In this document: piece after piece, positions 1-11,702 of the stretch
Layout of the letters: every line of letters begins with the position of its first letter
Numbering within the stretch: the first letter of the stretch is position 1
Position numbers and translations under genes: made by a program
Origin: Denitromonas iodatirespirans
GTDB taxonomy: Bacteria > Pseudomonadota > Gammaproteobacteria > Burkholderiales > Rhodocyclaceae
NCBI RefSeq assembly: GCF_018524365.1
Contig: NZ_JAEKFT010000015.1
Span: 1-64,000, forward strand
Direction of reading: 5' to 3'
DNA length: 64,000 nucleotides
The notes under the pieces: generated by a model
The model's database searches: none
What the model was told of the DNA's origin: nothing
Seen by the model: the letters and a program-made list of their open reading frames with translations, nothing else

Positions 1-101
1 GGCCGCGTACTCAAGGTCGGAGAAGCTCGATTGCATCGGAATCGTCACCGTCGTGAAGGAACTATGCGTATTGTCTCAAACAGAGCCGCCCGTGGGGCGA
101 T

Positions 102-524
102 ATGCAAACGAAATAATCAGCGTTTCCCAAGCGCGCCCAGCAGGGCTTCACCCTGATCGAACTGATGATCGTCGTGGCCATCATCGGTATCCTGGCTGCT
201 GTGGCACTGCCGGCCTACCGTGATTATGTGACCCAATCCGAAGGTGCTGCTGCCATGAAGGGCGTCACCAGCTGGGTGACCAAGGCGCAGACGTGTATTT
301 CTACGGGCCTCGGCTGCGTTCAACTCAACGCTGAGATTGGTGCCGTGACCGAACTTACCAGCAACCCGGCTGCCGTAGCGGCGAACACCGCAGCCGCTCT
401 GACTTGGAATACGGGCGTTTGCGCCGTGGCTGCGGCTATTTCCGCCGACGGCAATCTGACATACACTTCGAGTGCCACCAACGCCGCCAACAATACTCTT
501 TGCCAAGAAGGCTCGGGTCTGTAA
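102..524 (+). CDS. Type IVa pilin-like protein, leader interrupted by a stop (possible pseudogene)
   Basis: The reading frame encodes a classical prepilin: a basic leader (KRAQQG), the type III cleavage motif G/FTLIELM, a hydrophobic N-terminal helix ([17 protein letters not shown]) and two C-terminal cysteines (near GVC and TLC) that could form the D-region disulfide. The mature chain would be about 125 residues, short for a PilA/PilE subunit. The only in-frame ATG before the cleavage site is at 102, and it reads M-Q-T-K and then TAA at 114-116. No ATG, GTG or TTG lies between that stop and the GFTLIE motif; the next ATG (165) falls inside the helix and would give a product without a leader. 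The body of the gene is otherwise intact and is followed by a good terminator. It is a recent nonsense mutant (CAA to TAA is the simplest), a sequencing error, or uses an unusual start. Confidence 0.6.
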
Positions 525-587
525 TTGGCGAGAGGTCTCTCGATATCGAGATCTCACCAGTACAGGTTGCTTCAACCTTGAAAGACA

Positions 588-619
588 AGCCCCACCCATC
601 GCGGTGGGGTTTGTTTTTT
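588..619 (+). terminator. Rho-independent terminator of the pilin gene
   Basis: A seven-base-pair stem CCCCACC/GGTGGGG (590-596 with 603-609) around a six-base loop is followed directly by a T-rich run at 610-619. It lies about 65 bases after the pilin stop codon. Confidence 0.85.
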
Positions 620-2677
<2,058 letters not shown>

Positions 2678-2697
2678 GGCCGCTCAGTGGTGCCACG

Positions 2698-2719
2698 GGC
2701 GCCCGCAAGGGCGCCTTTG
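2698..2719 (+). terminator. Hairpin terminator after purB
   Basis: A perfect seven-pair GGCGCCC/GGGCGCC stem closed by a GCAA tetraloop (2698-2715) is followed by TTTG. The short T run suggests partial termination before the gene at 2740. Confidence 0.65.
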
Positions 2720-2739
2720 TTATTTCTGCAGGAGAAGAG

Positions 2740-3057
2740 ATGAGTTTTGCCGAAACCCTCAAGCAGTTGCCCAAGGTGTCGCATCTGGCCGCACTGACGC
2801 TGATCGATGCCGATGGTGCGGAAGTGGCGAGCATCGAGAACAAGGCCGGCCAGGCCGGGTCGCTGGCGGTCTACAACCACCTGGCGCAGCTCTATGGCGC
2901 GATCTCGCCGGATGCGGCGAAGAAGGGGCTGGAGCTGTACGCCGAGCATACGGAAGATGCGCGACTCAATCCGGGCAAGCATCCGAACATCGACCGCCTG
3001 ATCGGGCTGATGGAGCGGGGCGAGACGCTGCGCGTGAAGCAGGTGTTTGCGGTGTGA
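2740..3057 (+). CDS. Small conserved cytoplasmic protein, DUF2322-like
   Basis: A 105-residue protein with no signal peptide or membrane segment. Its sequence (starting MSFAETLKQLPKVSHLAAL and containing YNHLAQLYGAISPDAA and HPNIDRLIGLMERGE) resembles the small DUF2322 family of betaproteobacteria, whose function is unknown; this match is from memory and not searched. A strong GGAG-type ribosome binding site (GCAGGAGAAGAG) precedes the ATG. It lies 62 bases after purB and is bounded by hairpins on both sides, so it may be a separate transcript or a partial readthrough product of purB. No function can be given. Confidence 0.7.
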   Translation: MSFAETLKQLPKVSHLAALTLIDADGAEVASIENKAGQAGSLAVYNHLAQLYGAISPDAAKKGLELYAEHTEDARLNPGKHPNIDRLIGLMERGETLRVKQVFAV

Positions 3058-3077
3058 TCCTGGCGTTGCCCAACGAG

Positions 3078-3105
3078 AAGGGGATGCGTTCTGCATCCCC
3101 TTTTT
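3078..3105. terminator. Terminator between convergent genes
   Basis: GGGGATGC and GCATCCCC (3080-3087 and 3093-3100) form an eight-pair stem with a five-base loop. It is flanked by AA upstream and TTTTT downstream, so the stem can extend and the element can act on the plus strand and, less well, on the minus strand. It separates the gene ending at 3057 from the minus-strand gene ending at 3123. Confidence 0.85.
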
Positions 3106-3122
3106 ATTGTTGCTGTGCGTGT

Positions 3123-3497
3123 TCAGGTCTTGGGCTGCTTGGCCTTTTCGGCCGCCTTGGCTTCGTTATGGGCGTTCTTCTTGGCGTTCCAGCCGAGGAA
3201 CTGGTAGGCGAAGAAGTAGCTCCAGAAGATCAGCGCAGCGAGCGACACCCAGGTGCCGAAGGGCAGGCCTACCGCCAGCACCAGCCCGGCCAGGGCCAGC
3301 AAGGCGATGCCGCCGACGAGGTTGATGGTGATGTAGATCGGCTTGTAGCGCGCCGGGTTTTCGAGCTGGACGTTGCTCCAGTTGGCGACCAGATCCAGCC
3401 GGTTGCGCTTGCCGATGCGCCAGGCGCGCGACAGCATCAGGCCGGCTAGGCCGAAGATGCCGAGGTAAAGCAGTAGAACGAGGAAATTCACTTCCAT
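3123..3497 (-). CDS. Small membrane protein downstream of secF, function unknown
   Basis: A 124-residue protein with an N-terminal hydrophobic segment (VNFLVLLLYLGIFGLAGLML), a basic stretch (RAWRIGKRNR), two further predicted membrane segments and a lysine-rich tail (KKNAHNEAKAAEKAKQPKT). The start was placed at the ATG at 3497 because GGAAG lies a few bases upstream; the frame stays open further upstream into secF sequence, which is a shadow. It starts 38 bases after secF ends on the same strand, so it is likely the last gene of the queA-tgt-yajC-sec operon. I do not recognise the family; an accessory role at the Sec translocon is only suggested by position. Confidence 0.7.
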   Translation of the reverse strand: MEVNFLVLLLYLGIFGLAGLMLSRAWRIGKRNRLDLVANWSNVQLENPARYKPIYITINLVGGIALLALAGLVLAVGLPFGTWVSLAALIFWSYFFAYQFLGWNAKKNAHNEAKAAEKAKQPKT

Positions 3498-3535
3498 CGG
3501 GGGCTTCCTTTTGCGGGAGTCCGGCGCGGGCGGTG

Positions 3536-4468
3536 TCAGACGACCGCTTCTTCCTTCGTCTTCTTGGGTTGGATGAACTGCTCGCGAGACACGCCCAGCC
3601 ACATCACCAGCGGGCTGGCGACCAGCACCGAGGAGTAGATGCCGAAGCAGATGCCGATGGTCAGCGCCAGGGCGAAGTAGTACAGCGTTTCGCCGCCGAA
3701 GAGCAGCATCGACAGCACCATCACCTGGGTACTGCCGTGGGTGATGACGGTACGCGAGATGGTGCTGGTGATGGCATGGTTGAGCACGTCGGGGGTGCTC
3801 ATGGCGCGCTTTTTCTTGAAGGTTTCGCGCACGCGGTCGAAGACCACCACCGATTCGTTCACCGAGTAACCCAGCACGGCCAGCACGGCGGCCAGCACGG
3901 CCAGCGAGAATTCCCACTGGAAGAAGGCGAAGAAGCCGAGGATGATGATCACGTCATGCAGGTTGGCGATGATCGCCGAGATGGCAAAGCGCCATTCGAA
4001 GCGCAGCGCCAAATAGATCATGATGCCAATCACCACCAGCAGCAGTGCCATGCCGCCGTCGGCCGCCAGCTCCTTACCCACCTGCGGGCCGACGAACTCG
4101 ACCCGGCGCAGCTCGCCTTTCGGGCCGTCGATCTTGGCCAGCATCTCGGTCACCTGAGCGGAGACCCGGTTGCTGTCCAGGCCGTCGCGGTTGGGTAGGC
4201 GGATGAGGATGTCGCGGGCGCTGCCGAAGTTCTGCACCTGGGCATCGGGGTAGCCGCCTTCGCCGAGCGCGTCGCGGATCAGTTGCACCTGCGGCGCTTC
4301 GGCGTAGTTCAGCTCCACCAGCGTGCCGCCGGTGAACTCGACGCTGAGGTTGAGCCCGCGGGTGAGCAGAAACAGCACCGCCAGCACGAAGGTGACCAAC
4401 GAGATGATGTTGAACACCAGCGCGTGCTTCATGAACGGGATGTCGTTCTTGATGCGGAAGAATTCCAT
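3536..4468 (-). CDS. secF: Protein translocase subunit SecF
   Basis: SecF works with SecD in the inner membrane, using the proton motive force to complete SecYEG-driven export. The 310-residue length fits the family. The first membrane helix is followed by GLNLSVEFTGGTLVEL, the conserved start of the periplasmic P1-like domain, and five more membrane helices follow, including the VVIGIMIYLALRFEWRF block and SVNESVVVFDRVRET, the SecF counterpart of the SecD helix 4 signature. The gene lies downstream of secD but is separated from it by an unrelated four-helix-bundle gene, which breaks the usual direct secD-secF junction. Confidence 0.97.
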   Translation of the reverse strand: MEFFRIKNDIPFMKHALVFNIISLVTFVLAVLFLLTRGLNLSVEFTGGTLVELNYAEAPQVQLIRDALGEGGYPDAQVQNFGSARDILIRLPNRDGLDSNRVSAQVTEMLAKIDGPKGELRRVEFVGPQVGKELAADGGMALLLVVIGIMIYLALRFEWRFAISAIIANLHDVIIILGFFAFFQWEFSLAVLAAVLAVLGYSVNESVVVFDRVRETFKKKRAMSTPDVLNHAITSTISRTVITHGSTQVMVLSMLLFGGETLYYFALALTIGICFGIYSSVLVASPLVMWLGVSREQFIQPKKTKEEAVV

Positions 4469-4489
4469 TGTTCAGTGACTCGTAATGGG

Positions 4490-4867
4490 TTATTGGGGAT
4501 TGGTCTCGTGCCCGGCGCGAACGCTGGACACGAGCCCGTTGATGAGGCGAAAGACCCGGTCGACCTGATCTTCAATGGCTTGGGTATCTGCCGTAAATCC
4601 AAGATCGCGGGCGAGGGTGATCTGGGTGTCGAGTTCGCTCAGAGAGCCGCGCGAGACCGTCAGAAAGTGGGCAAACTCCTTTTTGCTGCCGCGAGCGGCC
4701 CCTTCTGCGATATTCGACGGGATGGAAACCGCGGCCCGTTTCATCTGGGCGCACAGTGCAAAACGCTCGTCGGCGGGAAAGCCGGCGGTCAGCGCGTAGG
4801 TCAGCTGTGCCAATTTCATGCTTTCCTGCCAAGCAACGAGGCGGCGATGCGGTCGCTCATTTGGCAC
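4490..4867 (-). CDS. Four-helix-bundle protein (S23/IVS family)
   Basis: A 125-residue protein of the four-helix-bundle family first known from intervening sequences in 23S rRNA genes. Diagnostic blocks are LVAWQESMKLAQLTY near the N terminus, QMKRAAVSIPSNIAEGAAR in the middle, and SRGSLSELDTQI followed by a C-terminal helix. The start was set at GTG (4867) because GGAGG (4876-4880) sits eight bases upstream; a TTG at 4882 would overlap that site. The gene lies between secD and secF on the same strand with 37 and 21 bases on either side. The biochemical role of the family is not established; homologues often appear in mobile or accessory contexts. Its placement inside the sec operon suggests an insertion that kept cotranscription. 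Confidence 0.85.
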   Translation of the reverse strand: MPNERPHRRLVAWQESMKLAQLTYALTAGFPADERFALCAQMKRAAVSIPSNIAEGAARGSKKEFAHFLTVSRGSLSELDTQITLARDLGFTADTQAIEDQVDRVFRLINGLVSSVRAGHETNPQ

Positions 4868-4904
4868 TGGGATTTCCTCCAATCACACATGACCCATCAC
4901 CCAA

Positions 4905-6767
4905 TCACCGCTCAGACGGCTTCCACACCTGTCCGATGGACAGGGCGGCGACTTTGCGGCGGCGGCCGTAGATCAGGTTGACCAGCGCGCGCGAGACCAG
5001 GATGGCGCTGAACATCGAGGTCATGATGCCCAGGCAGTGCACCACCGCGAAGCCGCGCACCGGCCCGGAGCCGAACACCAGCAGTGCGATACCCGCGATC
5101 AGGGTGGTGACGTTGGAGTCCAGAATCGTGTCGAAGGCGCGGTCGTAGCCGGCGGTGATGGCCGCCTGCGGCGAGGAGCCGTTGCGCAGCTCTTCGCGGA
5201 TGCGCTCGTTGATCAGCACGTTGGCGTCGATGGCCATGCCGAGGGTGAGCGCGATGGCTGCGATGCCGGGCAGGGTGAGGGTGGCTTGCAGCAGTGACAG
5301 CAGCGCGACGAGCAGCAGCAGGTTGGCCGACAGGGCGACCACCGACACCAGACCGAACAGCGTGTAGTAGGCGATCATGAACACTGCGATGGCGACGAAT
5401 CCCCACAGCGTGGAGTTGAAGCCCTTCTCGATGTTCTCGGCGCCCAGGCTGGGGCCGACGGTGCGCTCTTCGATGATCTCCATCGGCGCGGCCAGCGAGC
5501 CCGCACGCAGCAGCAGGGCGACGTCGGCGGCTTCGGTGGTGGTCATACGGCCCGAGATCTGTACGCGGCCGCCGGCGATTTCGGTACGGATCACCGGTGC
5601 GGTGATGACTTCGCCCTTGCCCTTTTCGACCAGCAGGATGGCCATGCGCTTGCCCACGTTCTCGCGCGTGATGTCGCGGAAGATGCGGGCCCCCGCGGCA
5701 TCGAGGGTGAGGTGGACGGCCGGCTCGTGGGTCTGGCCGTCGAAGCCCGGCTGGGCATCGGTGAGCCGGTCGCCGGTCAACACCACCTGCTTCTTGACTA
5801 GCAGCGGCTGGCTGCCGCGCTCGGTGTACAGCTCGGTGCCGAAGGGCACACGGCCGGCCAGCGCCTCTTCGAGGCGGCCCGGGGTGTCGTCGACCATGCG
5901 CACTTCGAGGGTGGCGGTGCGGCCGAGGATGTCCTTGGCCTTGGCCACGTCCTGCACGCCGGGTAGCTGCACCACGATGCGGTTGGCGCCCTGCTGTTGG
6001 ATCACCGGCTCGGCCACGCCGAGTTCGTTGATCCGGTTGTGCAAGGTGGTGATGTTCTGCTTGAGCGCGAACTCCTGCAGCGTCTTGGCGGCCGGCGGGG
6101 TGAGCGTGGCGATCAGCAGGGCCTGGTCGCCGTCGTCGCGATCGACCAGTTGCAGGTCGGTGGTGCTGCCGAGGATGGCCTGGCGGCCGGCCTCACGCAC
6201 GGTGGCGTCGCGGAAGCGGATCTCGACCGCGTTGCCGTCGCGGCGGATGCCGGAGTGGCGCACGTCCTTGTCGCGCATCAGGGTGCGCAGGTCGCCGGCG
6301 GTGGCGTCCATGCGCTTGGTCAGGGCGCCGTCCATGTCCACTTCGAGCAGGAAGTGCACCCCGCCACGCAGGTCGAGGCCGAGGTACATGGGCAGGGCGC
6401 CGATCGAGGTCAGCCAGCTCGGCGAGGCCGAGAGCAGGTTGAGCGCCACCACATAGCTCGGATCGCGGGCGTCCGGGTTGAGGGCGCGTTCGATGGCGTC
6501 CTTGCCCTGCAGCTGCAGGTCCGTGGTCGCGAAGCGGGCGCGCACGCTGTTGGCGTCGGAGAAGATGCCGGTGTGCGGCAGCTTGGCCGTATCCAGGATC
6601 TCGGCCACGCGCGCTTCCATCTGGGCTGCGTCGAGCTTCAGCGTGGCTTTGCCGCTGGAGACCTGGACGGCCGGGACTTCGCCATAAAAGTTGGGCAGGG
6701 TGTAGATGAAACCGAAGATCAGCACGAGGCCGATCAACAGGTTTTTCCAGAGGGGGTAACGGTTCAT
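4905..6767 (-). CDS. secD: Protein translocase subunit SecD
   Basis: SecD is the large partner of SecF in proton-driven protein export. The 620-residue sequence has an N-terminal membrane helix (LWKNLLIGLVLIFGFIYTLPN), the conserved LGLDLRGGVHFLLEVDMD block at about residue 130, a large periplasmic region, and five C-terminal helices containing the signature DANVLINERIREELRNG. The ATG start matches the family N terminus (MNRYPLWKN). It follows yajC by 72 bases; a GC-rich hairpin fills that gap. Position and length are typical of betaproteobacteria. Confidence 0.97.
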   Translation of the reverse strand: MNRYPLWKNLLIGLVLIFGFIYTLPNFYGEVPAVQVSSGKATLKLDAAQMEARVAEILDTAKLPHTGIFSDANSVRARFATTDLQLQGKDAIERALNPDARDPSYVVALNLLSASPSWLTSIGALPMYLGLDLRGGVHFLLEVDMDGALTKRMDATAGDLRTLMRDKDVRHSGIRRDGNAVEIRFRDATVREAGRQAILGSTTDLQLVDRDDGDQALLIATLTPPAAKTLQEFALKQNITTLHNRINELGVAEPVIQQQGANRIVVQLPGVQDVAKAKDILGRTATLEVRMVDDTPGRLEEALAGRVPFGTELYTERGSQPLLVKKQVVLTGDRLTDAQPGFDGQTHEPAVHLTLDAAGARIFRDITRENVGKRMAILLVEKGKGEVITAPVIRTEIAGGRVQISGRMTTTEAADVALLLRAGSLAAPMEIIEERTVGPSLGAENIEKGFNSTLWGFVAIAVFMIAYYTLFGLVSVVALSANLLLLVALLSLLQATLTLPGIAAIALTLGMAIDANVLINERIREELRNGSSPQAAITAGYDRAFDTILDSNVTTLIAGIALLVFGSGPVRGFAVVHCLGIMTSMFSAILVSRALVNLIYGRRRKVAALSIGQVWKPSER

Positions 6768-6806
6768 GGGCGAGGGCGCCTGGTGTGGCGTGGATCAGAA
6801 ACGGAG

Positions 6807-6825
6807 CGGGCGGCCAGGCCGCCCG
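6807..6825 (-). other. Intercistronic hairpin between yajC and secD
   Basis: CGGGCGGC and GCCGCCCG form an eight-pair stem with a three-base loop in the gap between yajC and secD. No T run follows on the minus strand, so it is more likely an RNA-stability or attenuation element than a full terminator. Confidence 0.5.
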
Positions 6826-6839
6826 TACGAGGTGAAGAC

Positions 6840-7163
6840 TTAGATGCTTTTGATCGTGCCCTTGGGCAGCACGTTGGCCACCGCGAGCTTCTGGATCTTG
6901 AGGTTCACATTTTCGGCGACCTCGACCTCGCAGTAGGTGTCGCCCACGCTGGTGACCTTGCCGACCACGCCGGCGAAGATCACTTCATCGCCCTTGGCGA
7001 GGGCCTCGACCATGGATTTGTGTTCCTTGGCGCGCTTCATCTGCGGGCGGATCATCACGAAGTACAGCACCGCGAACATCAGCAGCAGGGGCAACAGGCC
7101 CATGAAACCGCCAGTGGGGTCCGCTGCACCGGCAGCTTGAGCGTAGGCGTTGGAAATCAGCAC
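6840..7163 (-). CDS. yajC: Preprotein translocase subunit YajC
   Basis: YajC is a small single-span inner-membrane protein that associates with SecDF. The 107-residue sequence has the expected short N terminus, one membrane helix (LLPLLLMFAVLYFVMIRPQ) ending in the conserved IRPQMKR motif, and a cytoplasmic beta domain (DEVIFAGVVGKVTSVGD). It is placed between tgt and secD, the standard order queA-tgt-yajC-secD-secF, so transcription is probably shared with the queuosine genes. Confidence 0.96.
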   Translation of the reverse strand: MLISNAYAQAAGAADPTGGFMGLLPLLLMFAVLYFVMIRPQMKRAKEHKSMVEALAKGDEVIFAGVVGKVTSVGDTYCEVEVAENVNLKIQKLAVANVLPKGTIKSI

Positions 7164-7220
7164 GTTGGGCTCCGATCACGTTTCAATGAAAAGGCGGCAA
7201 GTATAGCAGTTGCCGCCGAC

Positions 7221-9498
<2,278 letters not shown>

Positions 9499-9604
9499 GC
9501 GCTTCACATCGCGGGCGAAAAGCCCCGAATCTTATCCGTCACGCGACGGGCTTGCCAAGTGCAGCGGTACGGCCCTCCGGCGGAATCCTGCGGAGACTTC
9601 CTGC

Positions 9605-10549
9605 ATGGCGCTCGACCCCAAGGCCCGGGCATTGCTCGACATGGTCTATCGCGTGGGGGCGCCGCGCTTCCACGAACTGAACGTGACGCAGGCGCGTCAT
9701 GCCTCCGAAAAACTGCTGTTCGCCTTCCGCCCCGATGCGCCGCCGGTTGCCTCGGTGACCGAGGTGCCGATCCCGCGCGGCGACGGCTCGGTGCTGATGG
9801 CCCGGCTCTATCGCCCGCTGCAGGCCGCGTCCGGCCAGATCCTGCCGCTGCTCGTTTTCTATCACGGCGGTGGCTGGTGCGTGGGCGACGTGCCTTCGTA
9901 TGACGTGGTGTGCCGCGAACTGGCCAACGGCGCGGGCTGTGCGGTGCTGTCGGTCGAGTACCGGCTGGCGCCCGAGCATCCCTTTCCCGCGGCCTTCGAC
10001 GATGCGTTGTGGGCGCCCGAGTGGGCCATCGAGCAGGCGGATCTGCTGGAGATCGACCCCGAACGCGTCGCCCTCGGCGGCGACAGCGCTGGCGGCAACC
10101 TGTCGCTGGCTGCGGCGCTGGCCTGGCGGGGTCGTGCCGGCCTGCCGCCGCTGCGCTATCTGGCGGCGATCTATCCGTGCACCGAGATCCACAGCACCCG
10201 GCCCAGCCGCGAGACCTATGGCGAGGGTTATTTCCTCGATCGCGAGAGCCTGCGCTGGTTCTTCGAACGCTATCTGCCCCATGGCGAGGGCGAGGACTGG
10301 CGTGCCTCGCCGATGCGTGCCGAGACGCTGACCGGTCTGCCGCCGATGACGCTGGTGACCGCCGGCTGCGATCCGCTCACCGACGATTGCCTGGCTTTTG
10401 CCGAGCGCGCCGAGCGCGAGGGCGTGACGGTACGCCACCACGCCTACGCGGGCATGGTGCACGGCTTCTTCACGCTGGGCGGCTTCTTCCCGCAGGCCAA
10501 CGAGGCGGTGGCGCAGGTCGCCGCCGATCTGGCCGAGGCGCTGTCCTAG
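9605..10549 (+). CDS. Alpha/beta hydrolase, hormone-sensitive-lipase type esterase
   Basis: A 314-residue cytoplasmic carboxylesterase-like protein. It has the oxyanion-hole motif FYHGGGW (about residue 85) and the nucleophile elbow GGDSAGGN (about residue 160), which are diagnostic of the HSL/Est family IV hydrolases; the acid and base of the triad are expected at DPLTDD and GMVHGF near residues 260 and 290. The ATG at 9605 follows GGAGACTTCCTGC, an acceptable ribosome binding site; the frame is open upstream through the tRNA, which is not coding. The natural substrate cannot be read from the sequence. A TTCG-loop hairpin begins at the stop codon. Confidence 0.9.
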   Translation: MALDPKARALLDMVYRVGAPRFHELNVTQARHASEKLLFAFRPDAPPVASVTEVPIPRGDGSVLMARLYRPLQAASGQILPLLVFYHGGGWCVGDVPSYDVVCRELANGAGCAVLSVEYRLAPEHPFPAAFDDALWAPEWAIEQADLLEIDPERVALGGDSAGGNLSLAAALAWRGRAGLPPLRYLAAIYPCTEIHSTRPSRETYGEGYFLDRESLRWFFERYLPHGEGEDWRASPMRAETLTGLPPMTLVTAGCDPLTDDCLAFAERAEREGVTVRHHAYAGMVHGFFTLGGFFPQANEAVAQVAADLAEALS

Positions 10550-10568
10550 GGCGGGTTTCGACCCGCCC
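10549..10568 (+). repeat. Hairpin/REP-like copy of the GGGCGGGTT element
   Basis: GGGCGGGT-TTCG-ACCCGCCC forms a perfect eight-pair stem with a stable TTCG tetraloop, starting inside the esterase stop codon. A closely related sequence (AGGGCGGGTTTCAACCCGCC) recurs at 62451. It may also slow or end transcription between the convergent esterase and nirE genes. Confidence 0.6.
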
Positions 10569-10606
10569 AAATCCATGCCGACACCGATGGCGGCTTGAAC
10601 CCCGCT

Positions 10607-11548
10607 CTACGCGTCGGCCGTGTCGAGCGCCTTCTGGTACCAGTCGAGCCGGCTGTGGAGCTTGACCACCTGGCCGACGATCAGCAGCGCGGGCGGGCGT
10701 AGCCCGGCGTCGGCCAGGGCGTCGGCCAAGGTGCCGAGCGTGGCGACCACGGTGCGCTGGCGGTCGGTGGTGCCGTTTTGCACCGCGGCGGCTGGGGTGT
10801 CGGCCGGCACGCCATGGGCGATGAGCTGGCGCGAGATCTGCGGCAGTGCGCCGATCCCCATGTAGATCACCACCGTCTGGTGCGGTCGCGCCAGCGCGGC
10901 CCAGTCCAGGTCGGCGGTGCCGTCCTGCAGATGGCCGGTGGCGAAGGTACAGGACTGGGCATAGTCGCGGTGCGTGAGCGGAATGCCGGCATAGGCCGAT
11001 ACGCCCGAGGCCGCGGTGACGCCCGGCACCACTTCGAAACGCACGCCCGACTGCACCAGCTCTTCGATTTCCTCCCCGCCGCGTCCGAAGATGAACGGGT
11101 CGCCCCCCTTGAGCCGCACCACATGCTTGCCGGCCTGCGCCAGGCGCACCAGCAAGGTGTTGATCTCGCCCTGCGGCAGGGTGTGGTTGCCCGCTTCCTT
11201 GCCCACGTAGATGCGCTCGGCGTCATCGCGGATGAGCGTCAGGATGTGTTCGCCGACCAGGTGGTCGTACACCACGGCGTCGGCCGCGGCGATGAGCCGG
11301 GCGGCGCGCAGGGTGAGCAGCTCCGGGTCGCCGGGACCGGCACCGACCAGGCTGACACGCCCGTCGATGCCGCGCCCGTCGCCCGAGGCCTGGCCGTCGG
11401 GTCGCCCGGTGTTGTTGTGGCGTGTCGGGATCGGCCGGCCGGCGACGCCGCGCGCTTCGAGCCGCTCGACGATGCGTCGGAGCAGCGAAGGCAGGGCCGG
11501 ACCTTTCAATCCATCGTCGTATATCAGACTGCTGTTGCTGCCGGCCAT
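10607..11548 (-). CDS. nirE: Uroporphyrinogen-III C-methyltransferase for heme d1 (NirE)
   Basis: This SAM-dependent methyltransferase makes precorrin-2 from uroporphyrinogen III, the entry step of heme d1 (and siroheme) synthesis. The catalytic domain has the SUMT signatures [36 protein letters not shown], and [19 protein letters not shown]. An N-terminal extension of about 60 residues, rich in polar residues, precedes it, as seen in other NirE-type proteins. The ATG at 11548 is preferred because GAGG lies nine bases upstream; an ATG three codons earlier sits directly on the GAGG. The gene is divergent from nirS across an FNR-type box, which supports NirE rather than a siroheme/cobalamin CobA. 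Confidence 0.92.
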   Translation of the reverse strand: MAGSNSSLIYDDGLKGPALPSLLRRIVERLEARGVAGRPIPTRHNNTGRPDGQASGDGRGIDGRVSLVGAGPGDPELLTLRAARLIAAADAVVYDHLVGEHILTLIRDDAERIYVGKEAGNHTLPQGEINTLLVRLAQAGKHVVRLKGGDPFIFGRGGEEIEELVQSGVRFEVVPGVTAASGVSAYAGIPLTHRDYAQSCTFATGHLQDGTADLDWAALARPHQTVVIYMGIGALPQISRQLIAHGVPADTPAAAVQNGTTDRQRTVVATLGTLADALADAGLRPPALLIVGQVVKLHSRLDWYQKALDTADA

Positions 11549-11607
11549 GGTCGTCATCCTCAGGTTCGATGGGGTATGACTGTAACAACCCTTCTATCGG
11601 ATCAAGA

Positions 11608-11621
11608 TTGATTGGAGTCAA
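11608..11621. promoter_or_regulatory. FNR/Dnr-type box between nirE and nirS
   Basis: TTGATTGGAGTCAA matches the FNR/Dnr consensus TTGAT-N4-ATCAA at nine of ten positions. It lies 82 bases before the nirS ATG. On the minus strand a TACAGT hexamer (11579-11584) is about 33 bases from the box centre, the spacing expected of a class II activated promoter for nirE. One site could therefore drive both directions under low oxygen and NO. Confidence 0.8.
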
Positions 11622-11702
11622 AGACGGGGCCTGTCGCGAGGTTCAACCTTCGTGTCCAGCGGAATGACCCGCAACTGCGTTTTCTTAGAAGGGAGACCGA
11701 GC

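Noticed and set aside
10607-11548. Annotation as siroheme/cobalamin CobA or part of CysG
   Set aside because: The divergent position to nirS, the FNR-type box and the absence of cobalamin or sulfite reductase genes favour NirE.
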